This document shows, piece after piece, positions 1 to 7,308 of a stretch of DNA of 64,000 nucleotides. Source of the stretch: Solibacillus sp040273735 (lineage in GTDB: Bacteria > Bacillota > Bacilli > Bacillales_A > Planococcaceae); NCBI RefSeq assembly GCF_040273735.1, contig NZ_JBELZM010000009.1:1-64000 (forward strand), written 5' to 3'. The notes under the pieces were generated by a model. The model was not told the origin of the DNA and ran no database searches. It saw only the letters and a list, made by a program, of their open reading frames with translations. The position numbers and the translations under genes are program-made. Positions within the stretch are counted from its first letter, which is position 1. The number at the start of each line of letters is the position of its first letter.

Positions 1-42
1 GGGCTGTCCGGTAAAACTACTGGACAGCCCCTTGTTATTTCC
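1..42. terminator. Hairpin terminator at the window edge
   Basis: A perfect 9-bp stem (GGGCTGTCC / GGACAGCCC) with a 12-nt loop is followed by a T-rich stretch. It probably ends a gene that lies left of the window, so its gene cannot be named. Confidence 0.6.
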
Positions 43-60
43 GCCTATTTTGAATGGGCG

Positions 61-240
61 ACTTTATTAGAAAAATTCCATGTAATATTAGAAGTTTTAT
101 ACTTGATATTAGAAAAGTCGGCCCCTTTTTTTAAACAGTAGCACCTCTTATTAGAACAACCTCCATTTATATTAGAACTTCCGGCTTTTATACGAACTTT
201 TTCATTTATATTAGAACTTTAACCATCCTTATTAGAACAT
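61..240 (+). repeat. 21-bp periodic TATTAGAA array (array A)
   Basis: The core TATTAGAA occurs at 65, 86, 107, 149, 170, 209 and 230. The spacings are 21, 21, 42, 21, 39 and 21, and a degenerate TATACGAA sits at 189. The 12-13 bases between cores are not conserved. No open frame runs through it. It lies between the edge terminator and the clpB terminator. The same core and period recur at 6.3, 33.4 and 40.9 kb. Confidence 0.8.
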
Positions 241-251
241 TTACAGCATAA

Positions 252-287
252 ATAAAAAAGCTTGTACGCACTCGCGCACAAGCTTTC
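252..287 (-). terminator. clpB terminator
   Basis: The 8-bp stem AAGCTTGT / ACAAGCTT (258-265 and 278-285) is followed on the minus strand by a T run. It lies just past the clpB stop codon. Confidence 0.8.
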
Positions 288-294
288 TTCACAC

Positions 295-2424
295 TTAATT
301 TGATTTTATAACTAACTCTTCATTTTCCAATGCAATTGATAAACTTCCACCTGCTGTGACTTCTCCTTTTAACAGTTCACGGGCAACAATCGTTTCCAAA
401 TGGCGTTGGACGAAGCGTTTGAGCGGACGTGCACCAAACTGCGGGTCAATCCCGTGCTTCACAATCCAGTCCACAACTTCTCCACTAACAGACAGCGTAA
501 TTTCCTGTTCTGCGACCCGTTCTTGAAGCTGCTTTACATATTTCCAGGCTATCTTATGGAAGTGCTCATTCGATAATGCATGGAACATAATAATATCGTC
601 CATCCGGTTCAACAGTTCCGGTTTAAAGTGCTGGCGCAATGCCGCTTGGACAAGCTGTTCCGATTCTTCAGATGCTTCCAGTAAAAATTGTGAACCGATA
701 TTCGATGTCAAGATGATGACGGTATTCGTAAAGTTGACGATCCGCCCCTGGCTATCGGTAATTCGGCCGTCATCGAGTACTTGCAGTAAAATATTCGCAA
801 CATCCAGATGCGCCTTTTCGATTTCATCCAGCAATACAACGGAATATGGATTACGGCGTACCGCTTCTGTAAGCTGACCGCCTTCTTCATAGCCAATATA
901 GCCTGGAGGAGCTCCAACAAGCCTTGATACAGAATGTTTCTCCATATACTCGCTCATATCAATACGGATGAAATGGTCTTCAGAATCGAATAGTTGTGCG
1001 GCCAATGCTTTTGCCAATTCCGTTTTTCCGACACCGGTTGGACCGAGGAACAGGAAGCTTCCGATCGGCTTATTCGGATCTTTAATACCTGAACGCGCAC
1101 GCCAAACTGCCTCCGTTACATAAGTTACCGCATCGTCCTGGCCGACTACCCGTTCATGCAGTGTATCTTTTAAGCGGAGCAGTTTTTCGCGTTCACCTTC
1201 AACAAGTTTCGTTACCGGAATACCTGTCCAGCGCGAAATAATTTTAGCAATCTCTTCTTCGGTCACTTCTTCACGCAGCATCCGGTTACCTTCTGACTGC
1301 TTCAACTGCAGTTCCAGTTCGGCGATTTCCTTTTCAAGCTGTGGTATTTTACTGTATTGAAGCTCACTTGCCCGCGCTAAATTATTGCCTGAAATAAATA
1401 AATCATCGCGCTCGGCTTCCATTTTTTTCAGTTCATCTTTTTTATCGCGTACAATTTGTAAGCCGTTTTTCTCTAGTTCCCACTGTTCCTTCATTGACTT
1501 TATTGATACTTCCAATGTATCAATTTCATCTGTAATGATTTCGAGACGTTTTTTGCTTGCATCATCTTTTTCTTTTTTCAGCGCCTGCTGCTCAATTTTC
1601 AGCTGTGTAAGACGGCGCGTTAACTGATCCAGTTCCTGTGGCATTGAATCAATTTCTATGCGGATCATTGCACATGCCTCATCGACAAGATCAATTGCTT
1701 TATCCGGTAAAAAGCGGTCTGTAATATAACGGTTCGCCAGTTCGGCCGCAGCAATAATCGCACGGTCATGAATACGAACACCACGGTGATGTTCTTCAAA
1801 ACGATCTTTTATTCCGCGTAAAATGGAGACCGTATCTTCAATAGAAGGTTCTCGCACCATTACTTGCTGGAAGCGGCGTTCCAATGCAGGGTCTTTCTCG
1901 ATATACATGCGGTATTCATCCAATGTTGTTGCTCCAATACAATGCAGTTCACCGCGTGCAAGCATTGGTTTCAGCATATTTCCTGCATCCATCGCTCCGT
2001 CCGTTTTCCCTGCACCGACAATTGTATGGATCTCATCGATGAATAGAATTATACGCCCATCAGAATCTTTCACTTGCTTTAATACAGACTTCAGCCGCTC
2101 TTCAAACTGCCCTCGATACGATGCCCCGGCAATCAGTGCACTCATATCCAGTTCATATAGCTCCGCATCTTTTAATCCTTCAGGAACATCCTGTCTCACA
2201 ATACGCTGTGCCAGCCCTTCGACAATCGCTGTTTTACCAACACCTGGCTCACCGATGAGGACCGGATTGTTTTTTGTTTTACGTGACAGAATACGAATAA
2301 CGTTCCGAATTTCCTCATCTCGTCCAATAACCGGATCCATCTTACCGTTTTTTACTTGTTCAATTAAGTTACGTCCAAATTGTTCTAATGGCGGACGATT
2401 ATCTTGTGTTTGGTTAAATTGCAT
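295..2424 (-). CDS. clpB: ClpB-type disaggregase lacking the N-terminal domain
   Basis: An AAA+ disaggregase that, with DnaK, rescues aggregated proteins after heat stress in the cytoplasm. From the ATG at 2424 it has 709 residues. Walker A motifs are GEPGVGKT (about 58-65) and GPTGVGKT (about 461-468), with a full ClpB-type coiled-coil M domain at about 262-382. The ClpP-docking loop seen in ClpC, ClpA and ClpX is not visible. Full-length ClpB has about 860 residues. Here the N-domain (about 145 residues) is absent, and the protein begins just before the first AAA+ module. ATG 2424 is chosen because AAAGGGTG lies 6 nt upstream; an in-frame GTG at 2433 overlaps that site. The CtsR promoter directly upstream leaves no room for an N-domain, so this is a native short form and not a window artefact. 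B. subtilis has no clpB. Confidence 0.93.
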   Translation of the reverse strand: MQFNQTQDNRPPLEQFGRNLIEQVKNGKMDPVIGRDEEIRNVIRILSRKTKNNPVLIGEPGVGKTAIVEGLAQRIVRQDVPEGLKDAELYELDMSALIAGASYRGQFEERLKSVLKQVKDSDGRIILFIDEIHTIVGAGKTDGAMDAGNMLKPMLARGELHCIGATTLDEYRMYIEKDPALERRFQQVMVREPSIEDTVSILRGIKDRFEEHHRGVRIHDRAIIAAAELANRYITDRFLPDKAIDLVDEACAMIRIEIDSMPQELDQLTRRLTQLKIEQQALKKEKDDASKKRLEIITDEIDTLEVSIKSMKEQWELEKNGLQIVRDKKDELKKMEAERDDLFISGNNLARASELQYSKIPQLEKEIAELELQLKQSEGNRMLREEVTEEEIAKIISRWTGIPVTKLVEGEREKLLRLKDTLHERVVGQDDAVTYVTEAVWRARSGIKDPNKPIGSFLFLGPTGVGKTELAKALAAQLFDSEDHFIRIDMSEYMEKHSVSRLVGAPPGYIGYEEGGQLTEAVRRNPYSVVLLDEIEKAHLDVANILLQVLDDGRITDSQGRIVNFTNTVIILTSNIGSQFLLEASEESEQLVQAALRQHFKPELLNRMDDIIMFHALSNEHFHKIAWKYVKQLQERVAEQEITLSVSGEVVDWIVKHGIDPQFGARPLKRFVQRHLETIVARELLKGEVTAGGSLSIALENEELVIKSN

Positions 2425-2445
2425 AAAGTGCACCCTTTCATTAAG

Positions 2446-2462
2446 TTTGACCTTTTTTGATT
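2446..2462 (-). promoter_or_regulatory. Second CtsR-type heptad repeat
   Basis: Read on the minus strand it is AATCAAA-AAA-GGTCAAA: two heptads with a 3-nt gap, one base off the CtsR consensus RGTCAAA. It lies between the promoter -10 box and the ribosome-binding site. Confidence 0.6.
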
Positions 2463-2468
2463 AATTTA

Positions 2469-2497
2469 ATTATAAGTCAAAATTGGTCAAACAACAA
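2469..2497 (-). promoter_or_regulatory. clpB sigma-A promoter with embedded CtsR operator
   Basis: On the minus strand TTGTTG (2492-2497) and TATAAT (2469-2474) are exactly 17 bp apart. That spacer, read on the plus strand, is AGTCAAA-ATT-GGTCAAA (2475-2491), a perfect CtsR heptad pair with 3-nt spacing. Bound CtsR would cover the whole spacer, so repression until heat stress is expected. Confidence 0.88.
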
Positions 2498-2532
2498 ATA
2501 ATTACCCTGTATTATTCGCAAAAAGTTCCTTA

Positions 2533-2574
2533 AAAAAAATCGATCACTTTGCTTATACGCAAAATGACCGAATT
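2533..2574 (-). terminator. yitW terminator
   Basis: A 13-bp stem with two wobble pairs (2541-2553 with 2560-2572) is followed on the minus strand by eight T. It lies just downstream of the yitW stop. Confidence 0.75.
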
Positions 2575-2595
2575 TCAATCTTTATTTACTTATTA

Positions 2596-2910
2596 TTAAC
2601 GGATACCTAATGCCATTTTTGCATAGCGGGACATATTGTCCTTAGACCATGCCGGTTGCCATACGATATCAACCTTCACTTCTTTTACTTCCGGTAATTC
2701 GCTAAGTGCCGTTGTTACTTGGTCAACGATAACCGGTGCAAGCGGACAGCCCATTGATGTTAATGTCATCGTAACGATTGCTAAGCCCTCGTCTGTTAAA
2801 TCCACTTCATATACTAAGCCTAAGTTGACGATATCAATGCCTAACTCAGGGTCAATTACGTTTTCCAATGCACCTAACATACTTTCTTTCATATCGTGAT
2901 CAATTGCCAT
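2596..2910 (-). CDS. yitW: MIP18/DUF59 family protein (YitW, SufT-like)
   Basis: A 104-residue cytoplasmic protein of the MIP18/DUF59 family, whose members assist Fe-S cluster assembly or transfer. The family hallmark is visible: DPELG.DIV.LGLVY in the N-terminal half and TSMGCPLAP with the conserved Cys in the middle. Length is typical. The ATG at 2910 has AAAGGGG upstream. It follows yitV by 55 bp on the same strand, as in B. subtilis, and ends in a terminator, so the pair is probably co-transcribed. Its exact client is not known. Confidence 0.9.
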   Translation of the reverse strand: MAIDHDMKESMLGALENVIDPELGIDIVNLGLVYEVDLTDEGLAIVTMTLTSMGCPLAPVIVDQVTTALSELPEVKEVKVDIVWQPAWSKDNMSRYAKMALGIR

Positions 2911-2965
2911 TTTAAATTTCCCCTTTCGCCATGATGTTATTGTTAATCATAGCAGAACGTATGCT

Positions 2966-3721
2966 TTATGCCAAACATTGTGCCATAAATTGCGTGACTT
3001 GCAAAATCCCGTTTCTTGATACTGCATGCCCTGCTTTTCGTTCTGCCAAATAAGTAATATGTTCTGCTTTTTTTTCTTTTTCCAGTTGTTCAACGTAATC
3101 TCGGCTCATATGATAAGGAACAACCGTATCGCGCTCACCATGCCAGAAAATGATTGGTTTGTTTGCCCATAAATCTTCATGCTGCTCCATATCGAATTTT
3201 TGCAGCATTTGAAGCAGGCCGTTTTGCTGTTCTTCAGACAACGGAAATGTTACGCCTTTTTGCTTTAAATCCTCTACTTGATGGAGAGCCAGTTTCGTAT
3301 AGCTTGTCGTTCCCATACAAATACCTGCCGTTTCAATCCATGGATAGATCGCTAAACAGCCTGAAGTGACGATTCCGCCCATTGAAGTTCCGGCAATACC
3401 AACCTTGTTCCCTGCTAAGTTTTTCAGCTTCAATTCTTCATAAATAGTATGTACTTCTTCCACTGACTTTAATACAATTTTCCAGAAGTTAAAGTTCATC
3501 TGCTCTTCTGTCAATTGGTTCGAGCGCTCTCCATGCATTAATGCATCAGGTAGTATAACGCGTACACCTTGTTGCACAAACTGATAAGCGTAATGTAAAT
3601 TATGTTCCTTTGCGCTTAAAAAACCATGAAGAAAAATAACGACCGGTGTCTGCTCATCCATCGTTTTATCATACACATGCAGTAATGGAATGGACTTCCA
3701 TTGTTCTTTATCTACTATCAA
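2966..3721 (-). CDS. yitV: Alpha/beta hydrolase, YitV-like esterase
   Basis: A serine hydrolase of the alpha/beta fold, about 251 residues. The oxyanion motif HGFLSAKEHN, nucleophile elbow GTSMGG, the acid residue in HGERDTVVP and a late His in AGHAVSR form the expected triad. The substrate is unknown. The start is set at TTG 3721, because GAGGTG lies 6 nt before it and homologues begin there. The longer in-frame start (TTG 3769) has no ribosome-binding site. It is divergent from yitU, and the trio yitU-yitV-yitW matches B. subtilis. Confidence 0.85.
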   Translation of the reverse strand: MIVDKEQWKSIPLLHVYDKTMDEQTPVVIFLHGFLSAKEHNLHYAYQFVQQGVRVILPDALMHGERSNQLTEEQMNFNFWKIVLKSVEEVHTIYEELKLKNLAGNKVGIAGTSMGGIVTSGCLAIYPWIETAGICMGTTSYTKLALHQVEDLKQKGVTFPLSEEQQNGLLQMLQKFDMEQHEDLWANKPIIFWHGERDTVVPYHMSRDYVEQLEKEKKAEHITYLAERKAGHAVSRNGILQVTQFMAQCLA

Positions 3722-3773
3722 ATTTCTCACCTCTTTGTTTACATTAGCAAAAATTGGTCGATGTTTCAAAACT

Positions 3774-3803
3774 TTGACGAATGCTATTTTTGCACGTTAC
3801 AAT
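3774..3803 (+). promoter_or_regulatory. yitU promoter
   Basis: TTGACG (3774-3779) and TACAAT (3798-3803) are 18 bp apart, about 30 bp before the yitU start. A strong AAAGGAGG ribosome-binding site follows. Confidence 0.65.
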
Positions 3804-3832
3804 TATACCCAGGCTAAAGGAGGCTTACTCTT

Positions 3833-4639
3833 ATGAACGAACATTTAATTGTATTAGATTTAGACGGCACTTTATTGACGGACGAGAAGAAGATTTCTGC
3901 GCTGACAAAGGAAACTTTGTTGAAAGCAAAAGAAGCAGGTCATCAGGTGATGATCGCGACAGGACGTCCGTATCGTGCGAGTCAGCTTTATTATCAGGAG
4001 CTGAGTTTAACAACTCCGATTGTCAATTTCAACGGAGCCCTCATCCACCACCCTAAAAATCCGATGTGGCAAACGATTCATACTACAGTCGATTTAAGTG
4101 TAGTCCATGATGTTGTAGAATCGGTTCATAAATACGAATACGACAACTTAATCGCCGAAGTATTGGATGATGTGTACCTTCACCGTGAAGATGAAGGTGT
4201 GCTTCAGTTGCTGCACATGGGGAATCCAAATATTTTAACGGGCGATCTGAAAAATACATTAAAAGAAAATCCGACAAGTTTACTTATTCAGGCAGATGAT
4301 GTAAATACACCGATCATCCGCAAGCATTTACAGGATGTTCACGCTGAACTGATCGAGCATCGACGTTGGGGAGCGCCTTTCCCTATTATTGAAATTGTCC
4401 ACAAAGGGTTAAGTAAAGCAGTAGGCATCGACCATATTGCAAAAGAAATGGGCATTCCGCGAGAACGCATCATTGCATTTGGCGATGAGGACAACGATTT
4501 GGAAATGATTGAATACGCAGGCGTTGGCGTTGCGATGAGTAACGGTATCGACGATTTGAAAACAATCGCCAATGAAATTACGCTATCGAACAATGAAGAC
4601 GGCATCGGGAAATTTCTGCAGGACCGATTAAAACTGTAA
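3833..4639 (+). CDS. yitU: HAD-IIB (Cof-type) phosphatase YitU
   Basis: A 268-residue HAD superfamily phosphatase with a Cof-type (C2) cap. Motif I is DLDGTLL with both catalytic Asp residues, motif II is ATGRP, motif III includes the Lys in HKGLSKAVG, and motif IV is GDEDNDLEM. B. subtilis YitU is reported to dephosphorylate the riboflavin intermediate 5-amino-6-(5-phosphoribitylamino)uracil and flavin phosphates; that role here is inferred from family and synteny. ATG 3833 follows AAAGGAGG. It is transcribed alone, ends in a bidirectional terminator, and is convergent with the amylase-like gene. Confidence 0.9.
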   Translation: MNEHLIVLDLDGTLLTDEKKISALTKETLLKAKEAGHQVMIATGRPYRASQLYYQELSLTTPIVNFNGALIHHPKNPMWQTIHTTVDLSVVHDVVESVHKYEYDNLIAEVLDDVYLHREDEGVLQLLHMGNPNILTGDLKNTLKENPTSLLIQADDVNTPIIRKHLQDVHAELIEHRRWGAPFPIIEIVHKGLSKAVGIDHIAKEMGIPRERIIAFGDEDNDLEMIEYAGVGVAMSNGIDDLKTIANEITLSNNEDGIGKFLQDRLKL

Positions 4640-4647
4640 TACAATAT

Positions 4648-4693
4648 AAACAGCCTGGAAAAGCATGTTGTATGCTTCTCCAGGCTGTTTCAT
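4648..4693. terminator. Bidirectional terminator between yitU and the amylase-like gene
   Basis: A long stem pairs AACAGCCTGGAAAAGCAT with ATGCTTCTCCAGGCTGTT (one mismatch) and has T-rich flanks on both strands. It can end both converging genes. Confidence 0.85.
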
Positions 4694-4698
4694 TTTAT

Positions 4699-6141
4699 TT
4701 AACTTTCTGCACGTCGTTTTTTCCCGCGCTTCATAATAACAATCATAAATGCTGTGTATAACACAACGACTAATCCAAGTGCCACAATGTAAGAAGTGTT
4801 AATACCACGTGCTTCAATCACTTGGTACACTTCTACCATTTCGCGGTCTAAAATAATCGCATAGTTGCCGTCCTTATTTTCACGTATGATTTCATTATTG
4901 AACATCCCGCGAACTTCTTTTCCCTCACCTAGCTCAGCGACCGGAATATGCACACGTTTTGTTTTACTACTATTATTAATGACAACAATCCATGTTTCCT
5001 CATCCGATTTGCGCTCAAATACAATATAGCCGTCTTCATTTTCAAGCCATTTAAATTCCCCGTTACGCAAAGTATCGGAATCATTTCGTAAAGACTGTAG
5101 CTTTCCGACATAATCGGCTAATTCCGAGTCCGTTTTAAAATTGTAGTACTGGTGCGCTTCAACACCCGCTTCCCCATTCATCGCAATTTCAGATCCATAT
5201 TGTACGATCGGCACACCAGGAAGTAAAAGAGTGCTCGCAATGGAAATTTTACTGCGTGTCGGTGGATACATGCCTTCCTCTGTTGCCGCTAATGTGAACC
5301 GGTCCGACCAGATTGTATCTGCCATCGATAATACCGGAGTTCCTGAAAGCATTTCCTCGATATGAGGCTCCAGTACTGTCGTATTTAAATCAACATTTTT
5401 AAAAGCATTCGTGAAGTTGGAAGCAGTATCACCGTAAAATTTCGCATCAAAATCTGCATCACTTTCTGCATTAGCAATGACATAGGCACCTGCTGCTTTC
5501 AACTGCTCGATAAAGCGATTTAAAAAAGCAGTATCGGCCTGTTCAATATTCGTTAAACGAACCCCGTCCAGTTTATATGTATTTACAAATTGTACAGCAC
5601 TGTTGATCAGCTCATTCTGTACTTCTTCATTCGTTAAGTCCCACTGTATTTTCCCATCATTTTCAGATGCCACAAATCCTTGTTTTTCAGCAAGTTCATG
5701 GTTCGGACTAACATTGGAAATCGGGAAGTCAACCATCATTTTGATTTCGCGTTTTTGATAAGCCTCGACCATTTTTTTAAATTCGTCTGCTGTTCCAAAA
5801 CGGTGGTCAAACATTGTATAGCTCGTTGGCATCGACCCATCATATTTTTCAGTCTCAAATACGGAGCCTATCGACAACATCGTATAGCCCATGTTTGCTA
5901 CATAATCGATTTTCTTCAGCAATCCATTGAAATCCCCGCCCGTAAACATCGTCGGGTCTTGCGCATTTACTGTATCATCATCATTTTTACCGGTACCATT
6001 AAAAAAACGGTCCACTAAAACATCATATATACTTTCATCTGCAATCGTACGCTCTTCCGCATTTGCAACAGCAGCAACTGACAATGAAGTCGAAAGCAGC
6101 ACACCCGCAGCTAATGTACGAAACCATTTATTAAATCCCAT
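4699..6141 (-). CDS. Membrane-anchored GH13 amylase-like protein, catalytic residues replaced
   Basis: A 480-residue extracytoplasmic protein: signal peptide (1-28, ending ANA), a GH13 alpha-amylase-like barrel, a C-terminal beta domain, then a membrane segment (about 449-469) and a basic tail. It resembles membrane-anchored alpha-amylases of the Bacillus group. The fold is kept: TGGDFNGLLKKIDY, the VSPNHE part of region I, and PGVPIVQYGSEIAMNG near the end. Catalytic positions are not. The nucleophile motif GFRLD reads GVRLT (Thr197), the acid/base region reads YVIANAE with Asn224 where Glu is expected, and NHDxxRF reads TIWSDRF (Trp278 for Asp). Hydrolysis is therefore unlikely; binding or a structural role is an inference. 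The reading frame is intact and the start has GAGAGGG upstream. A terminator separates it from yitU. Confidence 0.85.
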   Translation of the reverse strand: MGFNKWFRTLAAGVLLSTSLSVAAVANAEERTIADESIYDVLVDRFFNGTGKNDDDTVNAQDPTMFTGGDFNGLLKKIDYVANMGYTMLSIGSVFETEKYDGSMPTSYTMFDHRFGTADEFKKMVEAYQKREIKMMVDFPISNVSPNHELAEKQGFVASENDGKIQWDLTNEEVQNELINSAVQFVNTYKLDGVRLTNIEQADTAFLNRFIEQLKAAGAYVIANAESDADFDAKFYGDTASNFTNAFKNVDLNTTVLEPHIEEMLSGTPVLSMADTIWSDRFTLAATEEGMYPPTRSKISIASTLLLPGVPIVQYGSEIAMNGEAGVEAHQYYNFKTDSELADYVGKLQSLRNDSDTLRNGEFKWLENEDGYIVFERKSDEETWIVVINNSSKTKRVHIPVAELGEGKEVRGMFNNEIIRENKDGNYAIILDREMVEVYQVIEARGINTSYIVALGLVVVLYTAFMIVIMKRGKKRRAES

Positions 6142-6300
6142 TCATTTCCCTCTCTTTCAAATACAGTCCAACGTCATTTTACCAAAAAAGGTATAAATGT
6201 AGCTAGCTTAAATAGTTATTTATAGGAAATTCAACAAATACGTGTCAGAAATGTGTATAGAGGGGTTGATATAATTAGGAATTGAGGCAAGGTGTCTTTA
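6142..6300. other. Upstream region of the amylase-like gene
   Basis: No gene is seen. The stretch must hold the promoter of the amylase-like gene, but no convincing -35/-10 pair was found. The 21-bp array begins right after it. Confidence 0.4.
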
Positions 6301-6675
6301 ATTAGAGGGTTGCGTGTAAAACGTTGAGCCCGGGAAGTAGAACTACCTTATTTAATGTGGAACGATTCTCCACCTAAGTAGAACAAATAGCAGGGAATGT
6401 TGAAACTGCCGGGATATTAGAACTTTATAGGTGAAATGTTGAACGTTGAGCCAGCAAAGTAGAACTATGAAAACCTAATGTAAAACGTCTCTCCTCAAAA
6501 GTAGAACAAATGCATCAGAATGTAGAACTACCCGAGATATTAGAACTTTCAGGATGAAATGTGGAAAGAGGAAACCGAAAAGTAGAATACCTCCAATATA
6601 AAGTAGAACGTCTCTCCCCTAATGTAGAACAAAACGCTACAAAAATAGAACGAATCCCTGGAAAGTAGAATTCTC
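6301..6675 (+). repeat. Large 21-bp periodic TAGAAC array with ~123-bp higher-order period (array B)
   Basis: About 18 units carry the core (A/T)GTAGAAC or TATTAGAAC. The last base of the core falls at 6322, 6343, 6363, 6384, 6405, 6423, 6444, 6465, 6486, 6507, 6528, 6546, 6567, 6588, 6609, 6630, 6651 and 6671. Steps are 21, with two of 18 at the TATTAGAAC units and two of 20. Matching units return every 122-123 bp: GAACAAA at 6381, 6504 and 6627, and CGTTGAGCC at 6322 and 6444. Stops occur in all frames examined. It lies between the yisL terminator and the amylase-like gene. Confidence 0.9.
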
Positions 6676-6685
6676 CCTACTCCAT

Positions 6686-6730
6686 ACAAAAAAGCGTGTA
6701 AAAAGCCACCTCCACTTTTTACACGCTTCA
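6686..6730 (-). terminator. yisL terminator
   Basis: A 14-bp perfect stem AAGCGTGTAAAAAG / CTTTTTACACGCTT (6692-6705 and 6715-6728) is followed on the minus strand by a T run. Confidence 0.85.
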
Positions 6731-6737
6731 ATCTTTA

Positions 6738-7106
6738 TTAGAAGTTTACACCGATACCCATGCTTAAGCCTAAGTATAATGTGATTAATAGAACGATACC
6801 GAATAGTACCCAGAACATATTGACAGATTTGCCTTTGTTTTTACGTACTAATACCATTTCCATAAAGCCGATTACTAAAATACCAAATAACACTTTCATG
6901 TCATAGTTCATGCCGCTTTCAGTGATTTTGTCGCGCCATTCCAGGAATAAAGATAATCCTGTAACGATCACTAAAATATACATTAAACGTAAAATCATGT
7001 GTACTGCTTTCATTTTTTTGCCGGATAATGCAGCGATAAAGAATAATATTAATGCTATTACCCAAGTCGTGATGTGCATATGCGTCGTACTAGTTAAGAA
7101 ATCCAC
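6738..7106 (-). CDS. yisL: YisL family (UPF0344/DUF1516) membrane protein
   Basis: A 122-residue integral membrane protein with about four hydrophobic segments. It matches B. subtilis YisL in the N-terminal HxHITTW motif, in MILRL.YIL, and in GFMEM.L.RK near the third segment. Function is unknown. The start is GTG 7106 with GAGGTGG 7 nt upstream. The neighbour is yisK, as in B. subtilis, but a terminator lies between them, so they are separate transcripts. Confidence 0.88.
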   Translation of the reverse strand: MDFLTSTTHMHITTWVIALILFFIAALSGKKMKAVHMILRLMYILVIVTGLSLFLEWRDKITESGMNYDMKVLFGILVIGFMEMVLVRKNKGKSVNMFWVLFGIVLLITLYLGLSMGIGVNF

Positions 7107-7224
7107 GAATTTTCCACCTCTTCTATTTATTCTCTACAGGCAATATCCTACCATGTAAAGCTATATAAATTCAATTGAATCTTCCAAGTTCAATGAGTTG
7201 TCATATAAAAGCTAAATTTTTCTA

Positions 7225-7270
7225 CAAAAAAGGCAGTAGATTTCCCCTATCACTGAAAATCTACTGCCTA
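7225..7270 (-). terminator. yisK terminator
   Basis: The stem AGGCAGTAGATTT / AAATCTACTGCCT (7231-7243 and 7257-7269) is followed on the minus strand by a T run. Confidence 0.85.
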
Positions 7271-7308
7271 TTAATATCGGAATCTAGCTATCCGCAGCTA
7301 TGAAAATA

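Noticed and set aside
1823..2464. A 213-codon plus-strand ORF over clpB
   Set aside because: It is the antisense shadow of clpB, has no ribosome-binding site and no recognisable protein.
6301..6675. CRISPR-like or tandem-repeat reading of the 21-bp arrays
   Set aside because: Conserved cores are only about 8-10 bp with 11-13 bp of drifting filler; CRISPR repeats and spacers are longer, and no cas gene lies near.
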